DNA of 64,000 nt, from contig NZ_CP040814.1 in assembly GCF_019443965.1 (NCBI RefSeq), positions 2,294,001 to 2,358,000 on the forward strand, written 5' to 3'. Position numbers and translations under genes: made by a program. Below the pieces are notes generated by a model. The model searched no databases, was not told where the DNA came from, and saw only the letters and a program-made list of their open reading frames with translations. Position 1 is the stretch's first letter. Each line of letters starts with the position of its first letter. Of this stretch, positions 12,355-21,483 are shown in pieces. Source of the stretch: Salinibacterium sp. M195. Lineage in GTDB: Bacteria; Actinomycetota; Actinomycetes; Actinomycetales; Microbacteriaceae.

Positions 12355-13107
12355 TTAGTGAGTAAGGATTTTCGAGAGGAAGTCTTGCGCCCTCGGAGAT
12401 TGGGGGTTCGTGAAGAATTGCTCGGGCTCGGCCTCTTCAACAATTTCGCCATCCGCCATGAAAATGACGCGGTCGGCTGCCTTACGAGCGAAGCCCATTT
12501 CGTGAGTGACGACGAGCATGGTCATGCCGTCTTTCGCCAGCTGCACCATGACATCCAGAACCTCATTGATCATTTCTGGGTCGAGCGCCGACGTGGGCTC
12601 ATCAAGAAGGATGATCTTCGGGTCCATCGCGAGGGAACGAGCAATAGCTACGCGCTGCTGCTGGCCGCCGGAAAGCTGGGCTGGCATCTTGGATGCCTGG
12701 TTGCCGATACCGACACGGTCGAGGAGTTCCATCGCGTGCTTATCGGCCTCGGCTTTGGACACTTTGCGAACACGGCGCGGGCCAAGCGTGACGTTTTCAA
12801 GAATCGTCTTGTGGGCGAAGAGGTTGAACGACTGGAAAACCATGCCAACGTCTGCACGAAGCTTCGCTAGCCCGGATCCCTCTTCGGGGAGCAACTTGCC
12901 ATCGATAGTGATGGTGCCATCGTCAATAGTTTCGAGGCGGTTAATCGCACGACACAGCGTGGACTTTCCCGAACCACTCGGCCCAATAACGACAACTACC
13001 TCGCCACGTTTAATCGTGGTGGAAATGTCTTTGAGCACGTGCAGCTCACCGTAATGTTTGTTGACATGGTCGATTACGACCAGAGGTTCACCGCTCTGTG
13101 CTGCCAT
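12355..13107 (-). CDS. gluA: Amino acid ABC transporter ATP-binding protein (GluA type)
   Basis: A 250-residue ATPase that powers the GluBCD importer. It shows Walker A GPSGSGKSTLCRAI, the Q-loop, the signature LSGGQQQRVAIARSLA, Walker B ILLDEPTSALDPE and the switch histidine in VVTHEMGFA. I chose the ATG at 13107. The reading frame is open to a TTG at 13143, but neither has an obvious ribosome binding site, so the start is uncertain. It is the first gene of the operon. Confidence 0.92.
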   Translation of the reverse strand: MAAQSGEPLVVIDHVNKHYGELHVLKDISTTIKRGEVVVVIGPSGSGKSTLCRAINRLETIDDGTITIDGKLLPEEGSGLAKLRADVGMVFQSFNLFAHKTILENVTLGPRRVRKVSKAEADKHAMELLDRVGIGNQASKMPAQLSGGQQQRVAIARSLAMDPKIILLDEPTSALDPEMINEVLDVMVQLAKDGMTMLVVTHEMGFARKAADRVIFMADGEIVEEAEPEQFFTNPQSPRAQDFLSKILTH

Positions 13108-13179
13108 ACGGCAAGACAACCACACGGGCGCAAGTACGGTCAAACGGCGCGCCTAGATGTAACACGCTCGTGACACAGT

Positions 13180-13983
13180 TCAGTTGCTGCGTTGTGCGAA
13201 TGCGCTTTCATAGAGGCACACTGACGCCGCAGTAGCCAAGTTCATCGATTCCGCATGCCCGTAGATGGGCACCGAGATGACCCAGTCCGCAAGGGCGTAG
13301 TGCTCGTCAGTGAGACCGCGTGCCTCGTTGCCGAACAGCCAAGCGGTTGGATGATCGAGCACTCCATCGTTGCGGGCAGCCAAAAGATCGCCACCCTTGA
13401 TGTCTGCGGCGATCACTCTCAGGTCGGCGCCTTTAACTCGCTCAAGCACCGCGTCAAGTTCGGCTCCTACTGCGACGGGCACGTGAAACAAGGAACCTGT
13501 TGTGGCTCGCACAACCTTGGGGTTATACAAATCGACGCTTCGGCCGGTGAAGATCACACCATCAGCGCCAGCGGCATCCGCGGCTCGAATAATCGTTCCG
13601 GCGTTGCCGGGATCGCGAACCTCTTCGAGGATCGCAATAAGCTTCGGGCCGCCGGCCAACAGGTCCTTGACCGAGGTCGGGAACTGGCGGCACACGGCGA
13701 TAACGCCCTGTGGGGTTACGGTGTCAGCCATTGTCTCGAGCACTTGCTCCGAGACGAACTCGACCTCGATGCCGGCTTCTTCGGCCGCACGCGCAAGGTC
13801 TGTGTGGCGTTCAAGCGCCGTTGGCGTTGCGTAGAGCTCAACTATCAACTCTGGCCGAAAATTTAGGGCTTCAGAGACTGACTGTGGGCCCTCCAAGAGA
13901 AAAAGCCCGGTCTCGGACCGGGCGCTCTTCTTTTCAAGTTTGGCCACTGCTCGTACGCGTGGTGAACGCGGGTTATCAATCAC
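13180..13983 (-). CDS. RNA 2'-O-methyltransferase, TrmH/SpoU family
   Basis: A 267-residue SPOUT methyltransferase that modifies a ribose in rRNA or tRNA. An N-terminal substrate-binding domain (LEGPQSVSEAL) is followed by the knotted SAM-binding core, with the motifs EEVRDPGNAGTIIRAADAAG, LFGNEARGL and IPIYGHAESMNLATAASVCL in its variant form VPIYGHAESMNL. I chose the GTG at 13983, preceded by TAGGCT, because the further upstream ATG at 14028 lies inside the terminator of rplT. The exact RNA target is not known. Confidence 0.88.
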   Translation of the reverse strand: MIDNPRSPRVRAVAKLEKKSARSETGLFLLEGPQSVSEALNFRPELIVELYATPTALERHTDLARAAEEAGIEVEFVSEQVLETMADTVTPQGVIAVCRQFPTSVKDLLAGGPKLIAILEEVRDPGNAGTIIRAADAAGADGVIFTGRSVDLYNPKVVRATTGSLFHVPVAVGAELDAVLERVKGADLRVIAADIKGGDLLAARNDGVLDHPTAWLFGNEARGLTDEHYALADWVISVPIYGHAESMNLATAASVCLYESAFAQRSN

Positions 13984-13990
13984 GCGGCTA

Positions 13991-13996
13991 AGCCTA
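13991..13996 (-). promoter_or_regulatory. Candidate -10 box for the TrmH-family gene
   Basis: TAGGCT on the minus strand, 7 bases before the GTG at 13983, with no Shine-Dalgarno sequence between. The same hexamer and spacing occur before the M16 peptidase gene. Confidence 0.45.
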
Positions 13997-14020
13997 GACT
14001 CCCCACGCAGATATAAGAGA

Positions 14021-14065
14021 AACGGCACGCTGTGCTGACCAAATTGGCCAGTACAGCGTGCCGTT
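14021..14065 (-). terminator. Terminator of the infC-rpmI-rplT operon
   Basis: A 13 bp stem, AACGGCACGCTGT / ACAGCGTGCCGTT, follows the rplT stop codon. On the minus strand the stem is followed by TCTCTTATAT. Confidence 0.8.
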
Positions 14066-14087
14066 GCACGATGTGTGGTGCGAGTGC

Positions 14088-14474
14088 TTACGCAGCCGAA
14101 CGCGGTGCTGACGTGTCAGCAGGAAGTGCAGCCTTAGCCGTTGCAACCAACGAGGCGAACGTAGCGGGCTCGGTGACGGCGAGGTCAGCGAGGATACGAC
14201 GGTCGACCTGCACACCAGCCAGGTTCAAGCCCTGGATAAGACGGTTGTACGTCAGGCCGTTTGCCCGCGATGCAGCGTTAATACGCTGGATCCAGAGACG
14301 ACGGAACTCACCCTTGCGGGCGCGACGGTCGCGGTATGCGTAGAGGAGCGAGTGAGTAACCTGCTCTTTGGCCTTGCGGTACAGACGCGAACGCTGTCCA
14401 CGGTAACCCTTGGCGCGTTCGAGAATAACCCGACGCTTCTTGTGAGCGTTTACCGCCCTTTTAACTCTTGCCAT
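14088..14474 (-). CDS. rplT: 50S ribosomal protein L20
   Basis: A 128-residue ribosomal protein that binds 23S rRNA early in assembly. The N-terminus [15 protein letters not shown] and the [20 protein letters not shown] motif are characteristic. It is the last gene of infC-rpmI-rplT, 18 bp after rpmI, and is followed by a strong terminator. The C-terminus is slightly extended with an Ala-rich tail, as in other actinobacteria. Confidence 0.98.
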   Translation of the reverse strand: MARVKRAVNAHKKRRVILERAKGYRGQRSRLYRKAKEQVTHSLLYAYRDRRARKGEFRRLWIQRINAASRANGLTYNRLIQGLNLAGVQVDRRILADLAVTEPATFASLVATAKAALPADTSAPRSAA

Positions 14475-14492
14475 GATGTATTTCCTAAACCC

Positions 14493-14687
14493 TTACTTAC
14501 CGAGAAGCTTCTTGATTGTCTTGGCGTCCTGCGGTGCAATGACCTGATCCTGGTTGAGCGCGCGCTTACGCTTGCTGCTCTTAACCTCGAGGTTGTGTCG
14601 CATACCCGCCTGCTGCTTCATGACCTTGCCGCTACCGGTGACCTTGAAACGCTTCTTGGTGCCTGAGTGCGTCTTCTGCTTAGGCAT
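14493..14687 (-). CDS. rpmI: 50S ribosomal protein L35
   Basis: This 64-residue basic protein starts [14 protein letters not shown], the standard L35 N-terminus. The ATG at 14687 lies within the end of infC (8-base overlap) and is preceded by AAGAGGAGAAAG, a strong ribosome binding site. An in-frame extension upstream is out of line with the family and is rejected. Confidence 0.98.
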   Translation of the reverse strand: MPKQKTHSGTKKRFKVTGSGKVMKQQAGMRHNLEVKSSKRKRALNQDQVIAPQDAKTIKKLLGK

Positions 14688-15282
14688 CTTTCTCCTCTTT
14701 CTCTGGAACTTCTGCCTCACGAGGCTTCTTGTTAGCTGCCTTGCGGGCCTCGGCTTCAGCCTTAGCTGTTGCCTTGGTCTTGTGTGGGCCAATAATCATG
14801 ACCATGTTGCGGCCGTCGATAGTCGGGGTTGATTCGATCGAACCGAACTCGGACACATCTTCAGCAAACTTCTGAAGCAAGCGCACGCCCTGGTCGGGAC
14901 GCGACTGCTCACGACCACGGAACAAAATCATTGCCTTGACCTTGTCGCCGCCAGCGAGGAAGCCCTCGGCACGCTTGCGCTTGGTTTCGTAGTCGTGCTT
15001 ATCGATCTTCAGACGGAAACGAACCTCTTTGAGAATCGTGTTCGTCTGGTTGCGACGAGCTTCTTTCGCCTTCTGCGCCTCTTCGTACTTGAACTTGCCG
15101 TAATCCATGATCTTGGCAACGGGAGGCTTGGAGCTGGGAGCAACCTCGACCAAATCAAGATCTGCCTCTTGGGCGAGCTTGAGGGCGACGTCAATGGAGA
15201 CGACACCGACTTGTTCACCGGCGGGTCCGACAAGACGGACCTCGGGGACTCGGATTCGGTCGTTGGTACGGGGATCGCTGAT
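14680..15282 (-). CDS. infC: Translation initiation factor IF-3, with an ATC start codon
   Basis: A 200-residue factor that binds the 30S subunit and checks start codon selection. IF-3 proteins of actinobacteria begin [16 protein letters not shown] after the initiator. Here the codon in that place is ATC (15280-15282), preceded by AAGGAGA at a spacing of 6 to 7 bases. No ATG, GTG or TTG fits. Rare AUU/AUC starts on infC are known from other bacteria, where IF-3 represses its own synthesis by rejecting them. The C-terminal tail is Lys/Glu/Ala-rich. First gene of the operon. Confidence 0.95.
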   Translation of the reverse strand: MSDPRTNDRIRVPEVRLVGPAGEQVGVVSIDVALKLAQEADLDLVEVAPSSKPPVAKIMDYGKFKYEEAQKAKEARRNQTNTILKEVRFRLKIDKHDYETKRKRAEGFLAGGDKVKAMILFRGREQSRPDQGVRLLQKFAEDVSEFGSIESTPTIDGRNMVMIIGPHKTKATAKAEAEARKAANKKPREAEVPEKEEKDA

Positions 15283-15608
15283 GCGTGTTCTCCTTACAGT
15301 TCGTGATGCATTCCGTGAACGCAGAGCGTTACACACAACACAGTTCGGCGGATGCCGTGGCACGAAAGAGGATCGTCTCGCAGCTAAAGCTGCATCACCC
15401 TTTAAAGCTGCGCAGCCGACATCCGGAACAAATCAAGCGACCAGAAGACTGATCACAAGCATTGCACCGCAAGCGAACTGTGCGGGGTGTAACTACCCGG
15501 TAACCTTGTATGCGGTTGACAGGTGGGAGAATCTCCACTTTCGTATCCGGGGCGAGCCCCGGGCCTGCATAAGGATAGCAGAGCGAACCCCAATTAGCGA
15601 AGGACATC
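15283..15608. other. Intergenic region: infC leader and DUF1844 promoter
   Basis: This 326 bp gap lies between divergent genes. For infC (minus strand) it provides a leader of up to about 290 bases with inverted repeats around the GCAGCTTTAGCTGC segment near 15390. For DUF1844 (plus strand) a consensus TTGACA is at 15516-15521, and a perfect hairpin CCGGGGC-GA-GCCCCGG is at 15547-15562. No protein gene is supported in it. Confidence 0.5.
15516..15521 (+). promoter_or_regulatory. Candidate -35 box upstream of the DUF1844 gene
   Basis: A consensus TTGACA. The nearest -10-like sequence, TCGTAT at 15541-15546, is at a longer than ideal spacing of 19 bases, so the promoter is tentative. Confidence 0.35.
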
Positions 15609-15959
15609 ATGAGCGAGCCCACCAACGACGACGTCAACGAAGTTCGAGACATTTCTGAAGTGCCCGCAGTGGAGGTAATTAACACCGTTGCCGTACACAT
15701 GCTGAGCGCCGCAGCGGTCAAACTCGGACTCTCCGACGGTCCAGACGCCGAGTCAGAAAAAGACCTCGATGAGGCACGCAAACTCATCACCGCCCTCGCC
15801 GGCTTAGTTACCGCAGCAGCCCCCGAGATCGGCAACCACCACGCACGCCCCCTGCGCGACGGTCTCCGTTCGGTGCAATTAGCGTTCCGCGAAGCATCGA
15901 CATTCCCCGACGCACCCGGAAAGGGCCCCGGCGAGAAGTACACCGGCGCCGTCAACTAG
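15609..15959 (+). CDS. DUF1844 domain protein
   Basis: A 116-residue soluble protein with the DUF1844 pattern: VINTVAVHMLSAAAVKLGL, then a DEARKLITALAGLV helix. The family is small, of unknown function, and in actinobacteria is typically encoded next to infC, as here. A GAAGGA site lies 5 bases before the ATG. The start codon is 326 bp from the divergent infC start. Confidence 0.85.
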   Translation: MSEPTNDDVNEVRDISEVPAVEVINTVAVHMLSAAAVKLGLSDGPDAESEKDLDEARKLITALAGLVTAAAPEIGNHHARPLRDGLRSVQLAFREASTFPDAPGKGPGEKYTGAVN

Positions 15960-16035
15960 CGGCACGAAAATTAGAGGGGCGGCAACTAGAGGGATGGCCA
16001 GCTGATGCCTCTGGCGCTACTTTTCGCCAGCGCCG

Positions 16036-16809
16036 CTACTGATCGGCGTCGGGAGCGGGAGCGCGAACTACCTGCATTGCCAAAGAATCGACCGATTGCG
16101 CAATGAGTTCCGATGCTGCCCAGTGCTCGCGCAGTCGATCCATGGTTGCGTCGAGCGCTTCTTTATCAAGCCCAGGCCGCATGGCGATCTGAACGATGAG
16201 CTCAGGCCCTTGCAGCCGGGCGCCGGGATCTCCGGGAAGGAGCTGTACATCAGCAACGTTCTCTTCGTTCGCGGCCGATGCGGCGAACTCGTCACGCACA
16301 TCCGTGCGCAAGAAACTCGGGATCCACGGCGTCGACTGGGCAATTGACCACAGCGCAGGCCGACGGATGACAAATTCAGTGTCGCTGAGAGGGTCAATAA
16401 CAACGAGGTCAGTGTTTTCGCTCGCGGCGGCAAGAGCCACACGGGTTCCTGCTGCCGGCACTGGCCTTGCTACAGGGTTCCACTTGCTCATTGCCTCAAC
16501 CGAAGTAAATACGGGCAGAACAGCGCGACCATCTGGCCCGGTGACGGTCACAATCGACAGCTCTTGAGTCTTATCGATAGTGAGTCCAGCATCTGAGGTG
16601 GTCGTCTCCCCCGCTTTAGCGAGCAGGGGGATCAGAAACCGAGATTCCCGGATGACATCGACAACGTCAGCCTCACCCGAATCGCCTTGATGAAAGCGAG
16701 TGATCGCGGCAAGAAGAGTGGCTGGGGCTGTGCCGTCGTCGTCGGGCGCCGGATTAGGCTCGAACGATCGTCCCGCCCAAGGAACACCTGCAGAATCTGT
16801 GGAGTTCAT
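16036..16809 (-). CDS. SseB-family protein
   Basis: This 257-residue cytoplasmic protein has an SseB-like fold: the FTSVEAMSKWNP segment (about 117-128) followed by a region with VVIDPLSDTEFVIRRPAL. The exact function is unknown; in actinobacteria such genes often follow hisA/priA. I chose the ATG at 16809 because the longer frame runs back into priA and its extra residues are Arg/Ser-rich shadow sequence. It is 25 bp after priA and probably in the his operon. Confidence 0.8.
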   Translation of the reverse strand: MNSTDSAGVPWAGRSFEPNPAPDDDGTAPATLLAAITRFHQGDSGEADVVDVIRESRFLIPLLAKAGETTTSDAGLTIDKTQELSIVTVTGPDGRAVLPVFTSVEAMSKWNPVARPVPAAGTRVALAAASENTDLVVIDPLSDTEFVIRRPALWSIAQSTPWIPSFLRTDVRDEFAASAANEENVADVQLLPGDPGARLQGPELIVQIAMRPGLDKEALDATMDRLREHWAASELIAQSVDSLAMQVVRAPAPDADQ

Positions 16810-16834
16810 GTCAGCGAGCCATTCGATCAGGTTG

Positions 16835-17584
16835 CTACTGCGACGAAACGTCGAGCGCTTCGGCGAGAGTGAATTCTTTGGCGTACAATGCCTTGCCAAT
16901 AATCGCGCCCTCAAGGCCCTGCGGCACGAGTTCGCGCAACTCGATGAGATCATCGAGACTCGACACCCCACCGGAAGCAATCACGGGGCGGTGAGTGCGA
17001 TCCATGATCTGGCGAAGCAGCTCGATATTCGGCCCCTGAAGCGTGCCGTCCTTAGTGACATCCGTCACGACGTAGCGGCAGCATCCGGCAGCCTCGAGTC
17101 GTTCGAGAACCGTCCACAGGTCGCCGCCCTCTTGAGTCCAGCCGCGTGCCGCTAGCGTCGTGCCTCGCACGTCGAGGCCAACAGCGATTGCCTCGCCGTA
17201 TTCGGCGATGACGTGTGCAGCCCACTCGGGATTTTCCAGAGCGGCCGTGCCGAGATTGATGCGCTTTGCACCGGTCGCCAGTGCAGCTTCTAGCGACTTG
17301 TCGTCGCGGATGCCGCCAGAAAGTTCAATGTTGACGCGCTTCGGCGTCGACTTGATGACCTTCTTGATCATCGCTTGGTTATTGCCTCGACCGAATGCAG
17401 CGTCGAGATCAACCAAGTGGATCCACTCGGCTCCCTGGTCGACCCAGTCGTGCGCAGCCGCGCAAGGATCGCCGTAGCTCTTCTCAGTTCCTGCCTCGCC
17501 CTGAGTAAGGCGCACTGCCTTGCCGTCAGCGACGTCGACAGCTGGTAACAGCGTGAGGCTGGGGGTTTTATTGAACTCGCTCAT
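16835..17584 (-). CDS. priA: Bifunctional phosphoribosyl isomerase PriA (HisA/TrpF)
   Basis: A 249-residue TIM barrel. In actinobacteria this enzyme isomerises ProFAR for histidine and often also phosphoribosylanthranilate for tryptophan. Phosphate-binding repeats are visible, ELSGGIRDD in the first half and [11 protein letters not shown] in the second. The catalytic aspartates are in [15 protein letters not shown] and [16 protein letters not shown]. An AGAGAG sequence precedes the ATG. Dual activity is inferred from lineage; whether a separate trpF exists cannot be seen here. Confidence 0.93.
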   Translation of the reverse strand: MSEFNKTPSLTLLPAVDVADGKAVRLTQGEAGTEKSYGDPCAAAHDWVDQGAEWIHLVDLDAAFGRGNNQAMIKKVIKSTPKRVNIELSGGIRDDKSLEAALATGAKRINLGTAALENPEWAAHVIAEYGEAIAVGLDVRGTTLAARGWTQEGGDLWTVLERLEAAGCCRYVVTDVTKDGTLQGPNIELLRQIMDRTHRPVIASGGVSSLDDLIELRELVPQGLEGAIIGKALYAKEFTLAEALDVSSQ

Positions 17585-17663
17585 AGATTTACTCTCTGAA
17601 GACCTGATCGCGGAACGCCGCGCACAAGCATCCGATACTAGTCCAACTCGAAGTGTCGCAAAA

Positions 17664-18296
17664 TCACAGCGACGTCAACCAGTTGCGCAGTAATTGGATT
17701 CCGGCTTGCCCAGACTTCTCTGGATGAAACTGTGTCGCCGTGAGCGGCCCGTTTTCTACGGCGGCGAGAAACCGCCCGCCGTGATCGGACCACGTGAGCT
17801 TCGGTTGCGGAAATGGGGGCTGCACATCAAGGCTCCACTGTTGTGCAGCGTAGGAGTGAACGAAGTAGAAACGTTCATCGCGGATCGAGTCGAACAGAGT
17901 CGTGTCATCCGGCGTCTCGACAGTATTCCATCCCATGTGGGGCAAAACTGGCGCGGGTAACTTTTCTACAACACCCGGCCACTCGTCGAGCCCGCTGGTC
18001 TGCACACCGTGCTCATCGCCAGACGAAAACAACACCTGCATGCCGACACAGATGCCAAGCACCGGCCGGCTACCCGTGAGGCGCTTCTCGATAATCGCTC
18101 CTCCGCGCACCGTCTCGAGCGCAGACATCACAGCCGCAAAAGCGCCAACTCCGGGAACAAGGAGACCATCGGCCGATTCGGCAACAGAACGGTCAGCACT
18201 GAGGCGGACGTTCGCACCGGCAGCCTCAAGCGCCTTTGCCGCCGAGTGAATGTTTCCGGAACCGTAATCCAGAATGACAACCGAGGGAGCAGCCAC
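17664..18296 (-). CDS. hisH: Imidazole glycerol phosphate synthase, glutaminase subunit
   Basis: This 210-residue class I glutamine amidotransferase supplies ammonia to HisF. It begins [19 protein letters not shown]. The catalytic cysteine is in [10 protein letters not shown], and the histidine/glutamate pair is in [13 protein letters not shown]. It overlaps the hisB stop by one base. The partner hisF is not in the window, and the order hisC-B-H-priA continues into the SseB gene instead. Confidence 0.96.
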   Translation of the reverse strand: MAAPSVVILDYGSGNIHSAAKALEAAGANVRLSADRSVAESADGLLVPGVGAFAAVMSALETVRGGAIIEKRLTGSRPVLGICVGMQVLFSSGDEHGVQTSGLDEWPGVVEKLPAPVLPHMGWNTVETPDDTTLFDSIRDERFYFVHSYAAQQWSLDVQPPFPQPKLTWSDHGGRFLAAVENGPLTATQFHPEKSGQAGIQLLRNWLTSL

Positions 18297-18901
18297 TAGA
18301 GCGCACCCTTTGTCGACGGAATCCCTGTGACACGAGTATCTGGCTCTACTGCGGCACGCATTGCCCGAGCGAAAGCCTTAAATTCAGCTTCCGCGATGTG
18401 GTGCGGGTCGCGGCCACCCAGGACTGTGACGTGAACGGTGATTCCGGCGTTGAAGCTAATCGCCTCGAAAACGTGGCGAACCATCGATCCAGTGAAGTGG
18501 CCACCAATGAGGTGCATCTCAAAGCCAACAGGCTCTCCGCTGTGGACGAGGTACGGACGACCAGACACATCGACAACCGCGCGCACTAGAGCCTCGTCGA
18601 GCGGTACGAGAGCGTCGCCATAGCGCGAGATGCCGGCTTTGTCTCCGAGAGCCTCCTTGATCGCGAGCCCCAAGGCAATGCCGATGTCCTCCACTGTGTG
18701 GTGCACATCGATGTGGGTATCTCCCGTTGCCTTCACCGTGAGGTCGATGAGCGAGTGCTTCGAGAATGCCGTCAGCATGTGGTCATAGAAAGGGACGCTG
18801 GTCTCGATGGACGAAGTGCCGGTGCCATCGAGATTGATCGAAAGCTCGATGCTCGATTCGCTAGTCTCTCGCGTGATCGTCGCGGTGCGCTGTGAAGTCA
18901 T
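18296..18901 (-). CDS. hisB: Imidazoleglycerol-phosphate dehydratase
   Basis: This 201-residue manganese-dependent dehydratase makes imidazole acetol phosphate. The metal-binding histidine clusters are visible in [29 protein letters not shown] and [17 protein letters not shown]. It is the single-domain form with no phosphatase fused. The start overlaps the hisC stop by one base, so it is coupled to hisC. Confidence 0.97.
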   Translation of the reverse strand: MTSQRTATITRETSESSIELSINLDGTGTSSIETSVPFYDHMLTAFSKHSLIDLTVKATGDTHIDVHHTVEDIGIALGLAIKEALGDKAGISRYGDALVPLDEALVRAVVDVSGRPYLVHSGEPVGFEMHLIGGHFTGSMVRHVFEAISFNAGITVHVTVLGGRDPHHIAEAEFKAFARAMRAAVEPDTRVTGIPSTKGAL

Positions 18902-19986
18902 TACTCAACTCTACCGAGCGCTTGAAGGTCAGTCATCGCATCTAAGAACGCCGTGGTTTCTGCTTGTGTTCCCGCCGTAACCCGCAAATGGTTGGGGATA
19001 CCGACATCGCGGATCAGGATGTCCTGGATTAGGAGCTTCTTGAAGAGTTCCTGAGGATCAGCAACATTGCCAAAGAGAACGAAGTTTGCCTCGCTCAACA
19101 CCGGGGTGAAGCCCAGCGCGGCGAGCCCAGCGCTCATCCGGTCTCGCTGTGCTTTGATCTCGTCAACCATCGCGAGCATTTCGGGTGCGTGAGCAAGAGC
19201 AGCAACCGCGGCAGCTTGAGTGAGCGCCGAGAGGTGGTAAGGCAGACGCACAAGACGAAGGGCATCGGCGATCGCCGGGTCTGCCGCTAAGTATCCGACC
19301 CGCGCTCCGGCGAAGGCGAAAGCCTTGCTCATTGTTCGAGAGACGATCAGACGTGGGCGACCCTCGAGAAGCGAGAGCGCTGACTCACGATCAGAGAACT
19401 CGGCATACGCCTCGTCGACCAACACAATGCCGGCGGTGGCGTCATAGGCCGCGGCGATCGTTTCGTTGCTGACAGGAGTACCGGTGGGGTTATTAGGAGA
19501 GCACAGGAACACTATGTCAGGGTTGTGCTCCGCAATCGCCGCAGTGACAGTTTCTGGAGTTATGGCATAGAGCGGGTCCCGCGGCGAAGTTACCCACTCG
19601 GTGCCGGTGCCCGACGCGATGATGGGATGCATCGAATAGGTCGGGGGAAAACCCAACACCCGACGGCCCGGCCCGCCAAAAGCTTGGAGCGTCTGCTGGA
19701 GCACTTCGTTCGAGCCATTGGCAGCCCAAATGTTGTCTGCGGTGAGACCGTGACCGAGGTAACCGGCAAGGGCAACTCGAAGTTCGGTGAATTCCCGATC
19801 AGGGTAGCGGTTCGCTGTCATCACCGCCTTGGCCAAAGCCATCACGATGTCGGTTGCTACCGCTTCAGGAATGGGATGCGTATTTTCATTAACGTTGAGT
19901 TGGATGCTCACGGGATCGGTGGGCGCACCATACGGCTTAAGCCCTCGAAGGTCGTCACGGATAGGAAGGTCTGAAAGCGAAGTCAC
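18901..19986 (-). CDS. hisC: Histidinol-phosphate aminotransferase
   Basis: This 361-residue class I/II aminotransferase contains [20 protein letters not shown], the PLP aspartate region [21 protein letters not shown] and the PLP lysine in [17 protein letters not shown]. It starts the hisC-B-H-priA operon. The start is GTG at 19984-19986, without a Shine-Dalgarno sequence, preceded 6 bases away by TAGCAT, so it may be read from a leaderless transcript. Confidence 0.96.
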   Translation of the reverse strand: MTSLSDLPIRDDLRGLKPYGAPTDPVSIQLNVNENTHPIPEAVATDIVMALAKAVMTANRYPDREFTELRVALAGYLGHGLTADNIWAANGSNEVLQQTLQAFGGPGRRVLGFPPTYSMHPIIASGTGTEWVTSPRDPLYAITPETVTAAIAEHNPDIVFLCSPNNPTGTPVSNETIAAAYDATAGIVLVDEAYAEFSDRESALSLLEGRPRLIVSRTMSKAFAFAGARVGYLAADPAIADALRLVRLPYHLSALTQAAAVAALAHAPEMLAMVDEIKAQRDRMSAGLAALGFTPVLSEANFVLFGNVADPQELFKKLLIQDILIRDVGIPNHLRVTAGTQAETTAFLDAMTDLQALGRVE

Positions 19987-19992
19987 ACCACA

Positions 19993-19998
19993 ATGCTA
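19993..19998 (-). promoter_or_regulatory. Candidate -10 box for leaderless hisC
   Basis: TAGCAT on the minus strand, 6 bases before the hisC GTG, with no ribosome binding site in between. Confidence 0.4.
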
Positions 19999-20082
19999 GA
20001 TGCAGCCCTGCCAACCGAATTTCGCACGCCGACACTAAATGCGAAGCTCACCGCGCGGTTGGCGATTAGCTGGTACGAACAG

Positions 20083-20448
20083 CTAGTGCGAGAAGCTGGC
20101 CGGGATAGCGAGTTCTTGACCCGCAAAGACATCGGCGGACGGCAGTTGGTTGAGGTCGATCAACTGAGCGACTACTTCACGAGGATCGTGCCCCGGAGCG
20201 TGTGTCTCAGCGATGTTCCACAGCGACTGCCCTGCACTGACGTCTACGTACACGAAGGCGTTGTCGTTCGACTCGATCGTCGCTGCAGCGCCACCGCTGT
20301 TCAGCGAAAACAACAGAGCGGCAATAACCAACGGGGTGGCCGCAAGCGCCATCAGGACCACACGACCACGCGTAGTGAGGCGAAGACGTGGCGAGGACTG
20401 CCGAGCACGGAATGCCGCGTTAGGTGCAATCACTGCTGTTGTCATCAT
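20083..20448 (-). CDS. Small membrane protein with LysM domain, probable SOS cell-division inhibitor (YneA/ChiZ-like)
   Basis: A 121-residue protein. A basic N-terminus (about 1-30) is followed by one membrane helix (VVLMALAATPLVIAALLFSL) and a C-terminal LysM-type domain, VSAGQSLWNIAETHAPGHDP...LIDLNQLPSADVFAGQELAIP, which binds peptidoglycan. GGAGGAGAGA sits before paired ATG codons at 20448 and 20445. It is divergent from lexA, sharing the intergenic LexA boxes. The same arrangement is seen for yneA in Bacillus, Rv2719c/chiZ in Mycobacterium and divS in Corynebacterium, which block septation during SOS. Function is inferred from architecture and position. Confidence 0.75.
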   Translation of the reverse strand: MMTTAVIAPNAAFRARQSSPRLRLTTRGRVVLMALAATPLVIAALLFSLNSGGAAATIESNDNAFVYVDVSAGQSLWNIAETHAPGHDPREVVAQLIDLNQLPSADVFAGQELAIPASFSH

Positions 20449-20512
20449 TCTCTCCTCCAAAGGTTCTCGCACCCGACTCTCGGCCGGGAGAGCCGGGTGC
20501 GAAGCTATGTTC

Positions 20513-20526
20513 CGAACATACATTCG
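20513..20526. promoter_or_regulatory. Candidate LexA box 1
   Basis: CGAACATACATTCG fits the Gram-positive SOS consensus CGAACRNRYGTTYG at all but one position. It lies 65 bases upstream of the LysM gene and could serve both divergent genes. Confidence 0.6.
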
Positions 20527-20584
20527 AATTGTTCGAATTTCAAGTACATCTTCGAACAGGCCACCGACATTGCTCTACGACACT

Positions 20585-20598
20585 CGAACAAATGTTTG
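20585..20598. promoter_or_regulatory. Candidate LexA box 2
   Basis: CGAACAAATGTTTG is a full match to CGAACRNRYGTTYG. It lies 78 bases before the lexA GTG, as expected for autoregulation. Confidence 0.8.
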
Positions 20599-20675
20599 TT
20601 TTTGGCTTCTTCTGCGGATACAGTTTCGAATGAGCCACCGACATTGGAATCGTTCGTGGCAGAAATCGAGGGATC

Positions 20676-21365
20676 GTGACCAACCCAACAGCCCCTGACG
20701 GTGAACCCACAGAACGTGGAACCCGGCGGCGCACCAGCCTGAGTGCTAAACAGCTCGCGATTCTTGAAATGATCCAACGTGCGGTCGCTACACAGGGGTA
20801 TCCCCCAAGCATGCGAGAAATTGGCGATGCTGTCGGCCTCTCATCGCTGTCGAGCGTGACGCACCAACTCAACCAACTTGAGCTCAGTGGCTACGTTCGT
20901 CGCGACCCCAACCGCCCGCGAGCCATCGAAGTTCTTATCGATGTTCCCAGCGCCGTCGATGAATCGAGCACCATTAGCCCGTCAATGGGCGATGCCGCGA
21001 TGGTGCCGCTCGTCGGTCGCATCGCTGCCGGTATCCCGATTACTGCTGAACAGCACGTTGAAGAAGTCTTTCCCCTCCCCCGGCAGCTTGTCGGCAAAGG
21101 CGAACTTTTCATGCTGAAGGTCGTCGGGGATTCCATGATTGACGCGGCCATTTGCGACGGTGACTGGGTCGTTGTGCGTCAACAACAAACCGCCGAGAAT
21201 GGCGACATCGTTGCCGCGATGCTTGATGAGGAAGCAACGGTCAAGGTGTTTCGTCAGCGCGACGGTCACACCTGGTTACTCCCCCGCAACTCGAACTTCG
21301 AGCCCATCCTTGGCGACTACGCCACAGTGCTCGGTAAGGTCGTCACCGTGCTGCGCGCTCTCTAA
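20676..21365 (+). CDS. lexA: LexA repressor
   Basis: The 229-residue SOS repressor has a winged-helix domain (about 20-88: [19 protein letters not shown]) and a C-terminal S24 protease domain. The self-cleavage site is A118-G119 in VGRIAAGIP. The catalytic Ser153 is in [11 protein letters not shown] and Lys190 is in EATVKVF. The GTG start has a GAGG sequence only a few bases upstream, so initiation may be weak. Two LexA boxes precede it. RecA, which triggers its cleavage, is encoded 7 kb away. Confidence 0.96.
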   Translation: MTNPTAPDGEPTERGTRRRTSLSAKQLAILEMIQRAVATQGYPPSMREIGDAVGLSSLSSVTHQLNQLELSGYVRRDPNRPRAIEVLIDVPSAVDESSTISPSMGDAAMVPLVGRIAAGIPITAEQHVEEVFPLPRQLVGKGELFMLKVVGDSMIDAAICDGDWVVVRQQQTAENGDIVAAMLDEEATVKVFRQRDGHTWLLPRNSNFEPILGDYATVLGKVVTVLRAL

Positions 21366-21426
21366 AGCGCTCTCCCCGCGGCGGCTCACGACTCGCGATT
21401 CCCACGACTCGCAAGACCGCAGCGTC

Positions 21427-21477
21427 ACGAGAGGGCTTTCTCATCCCCGTTCACCGCGGACCTGAGAGCTCTCTCGT
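21427..21477. terminator. Imperfect hairpin between lexA and hflX
   Basis: Arms starting ACGAGAGGGCTTTCTC and ending GAGAGCTCTCTCGT pair over about 14 bp with two G-U or mismatched positions. It lies between convergent genes and probably terminates both. Confidence 0.5.
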
Positions 21478-21483
21478 CAGCGC

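Noticed and set aside
15395..15955. A minus-strand open frame over DUF1844 and the infC leader
   Set aside because: It lies mostly opposite the better supported DUF1844 gene and has no motif.
16810..16980. An N-terminal extension of the SseB-like protein overlapping priA
   Set aside because: The extra residues are a shadow of priA and the ATG at 16809 is well placed after the priA stop.
20521..20536. A third LexA box at TTCGAATTGTTCGAA
   Set aside because: The half-sites are one base too close for the CGAAC-N4-GTTCG spacing; kept only as a weak possibility.
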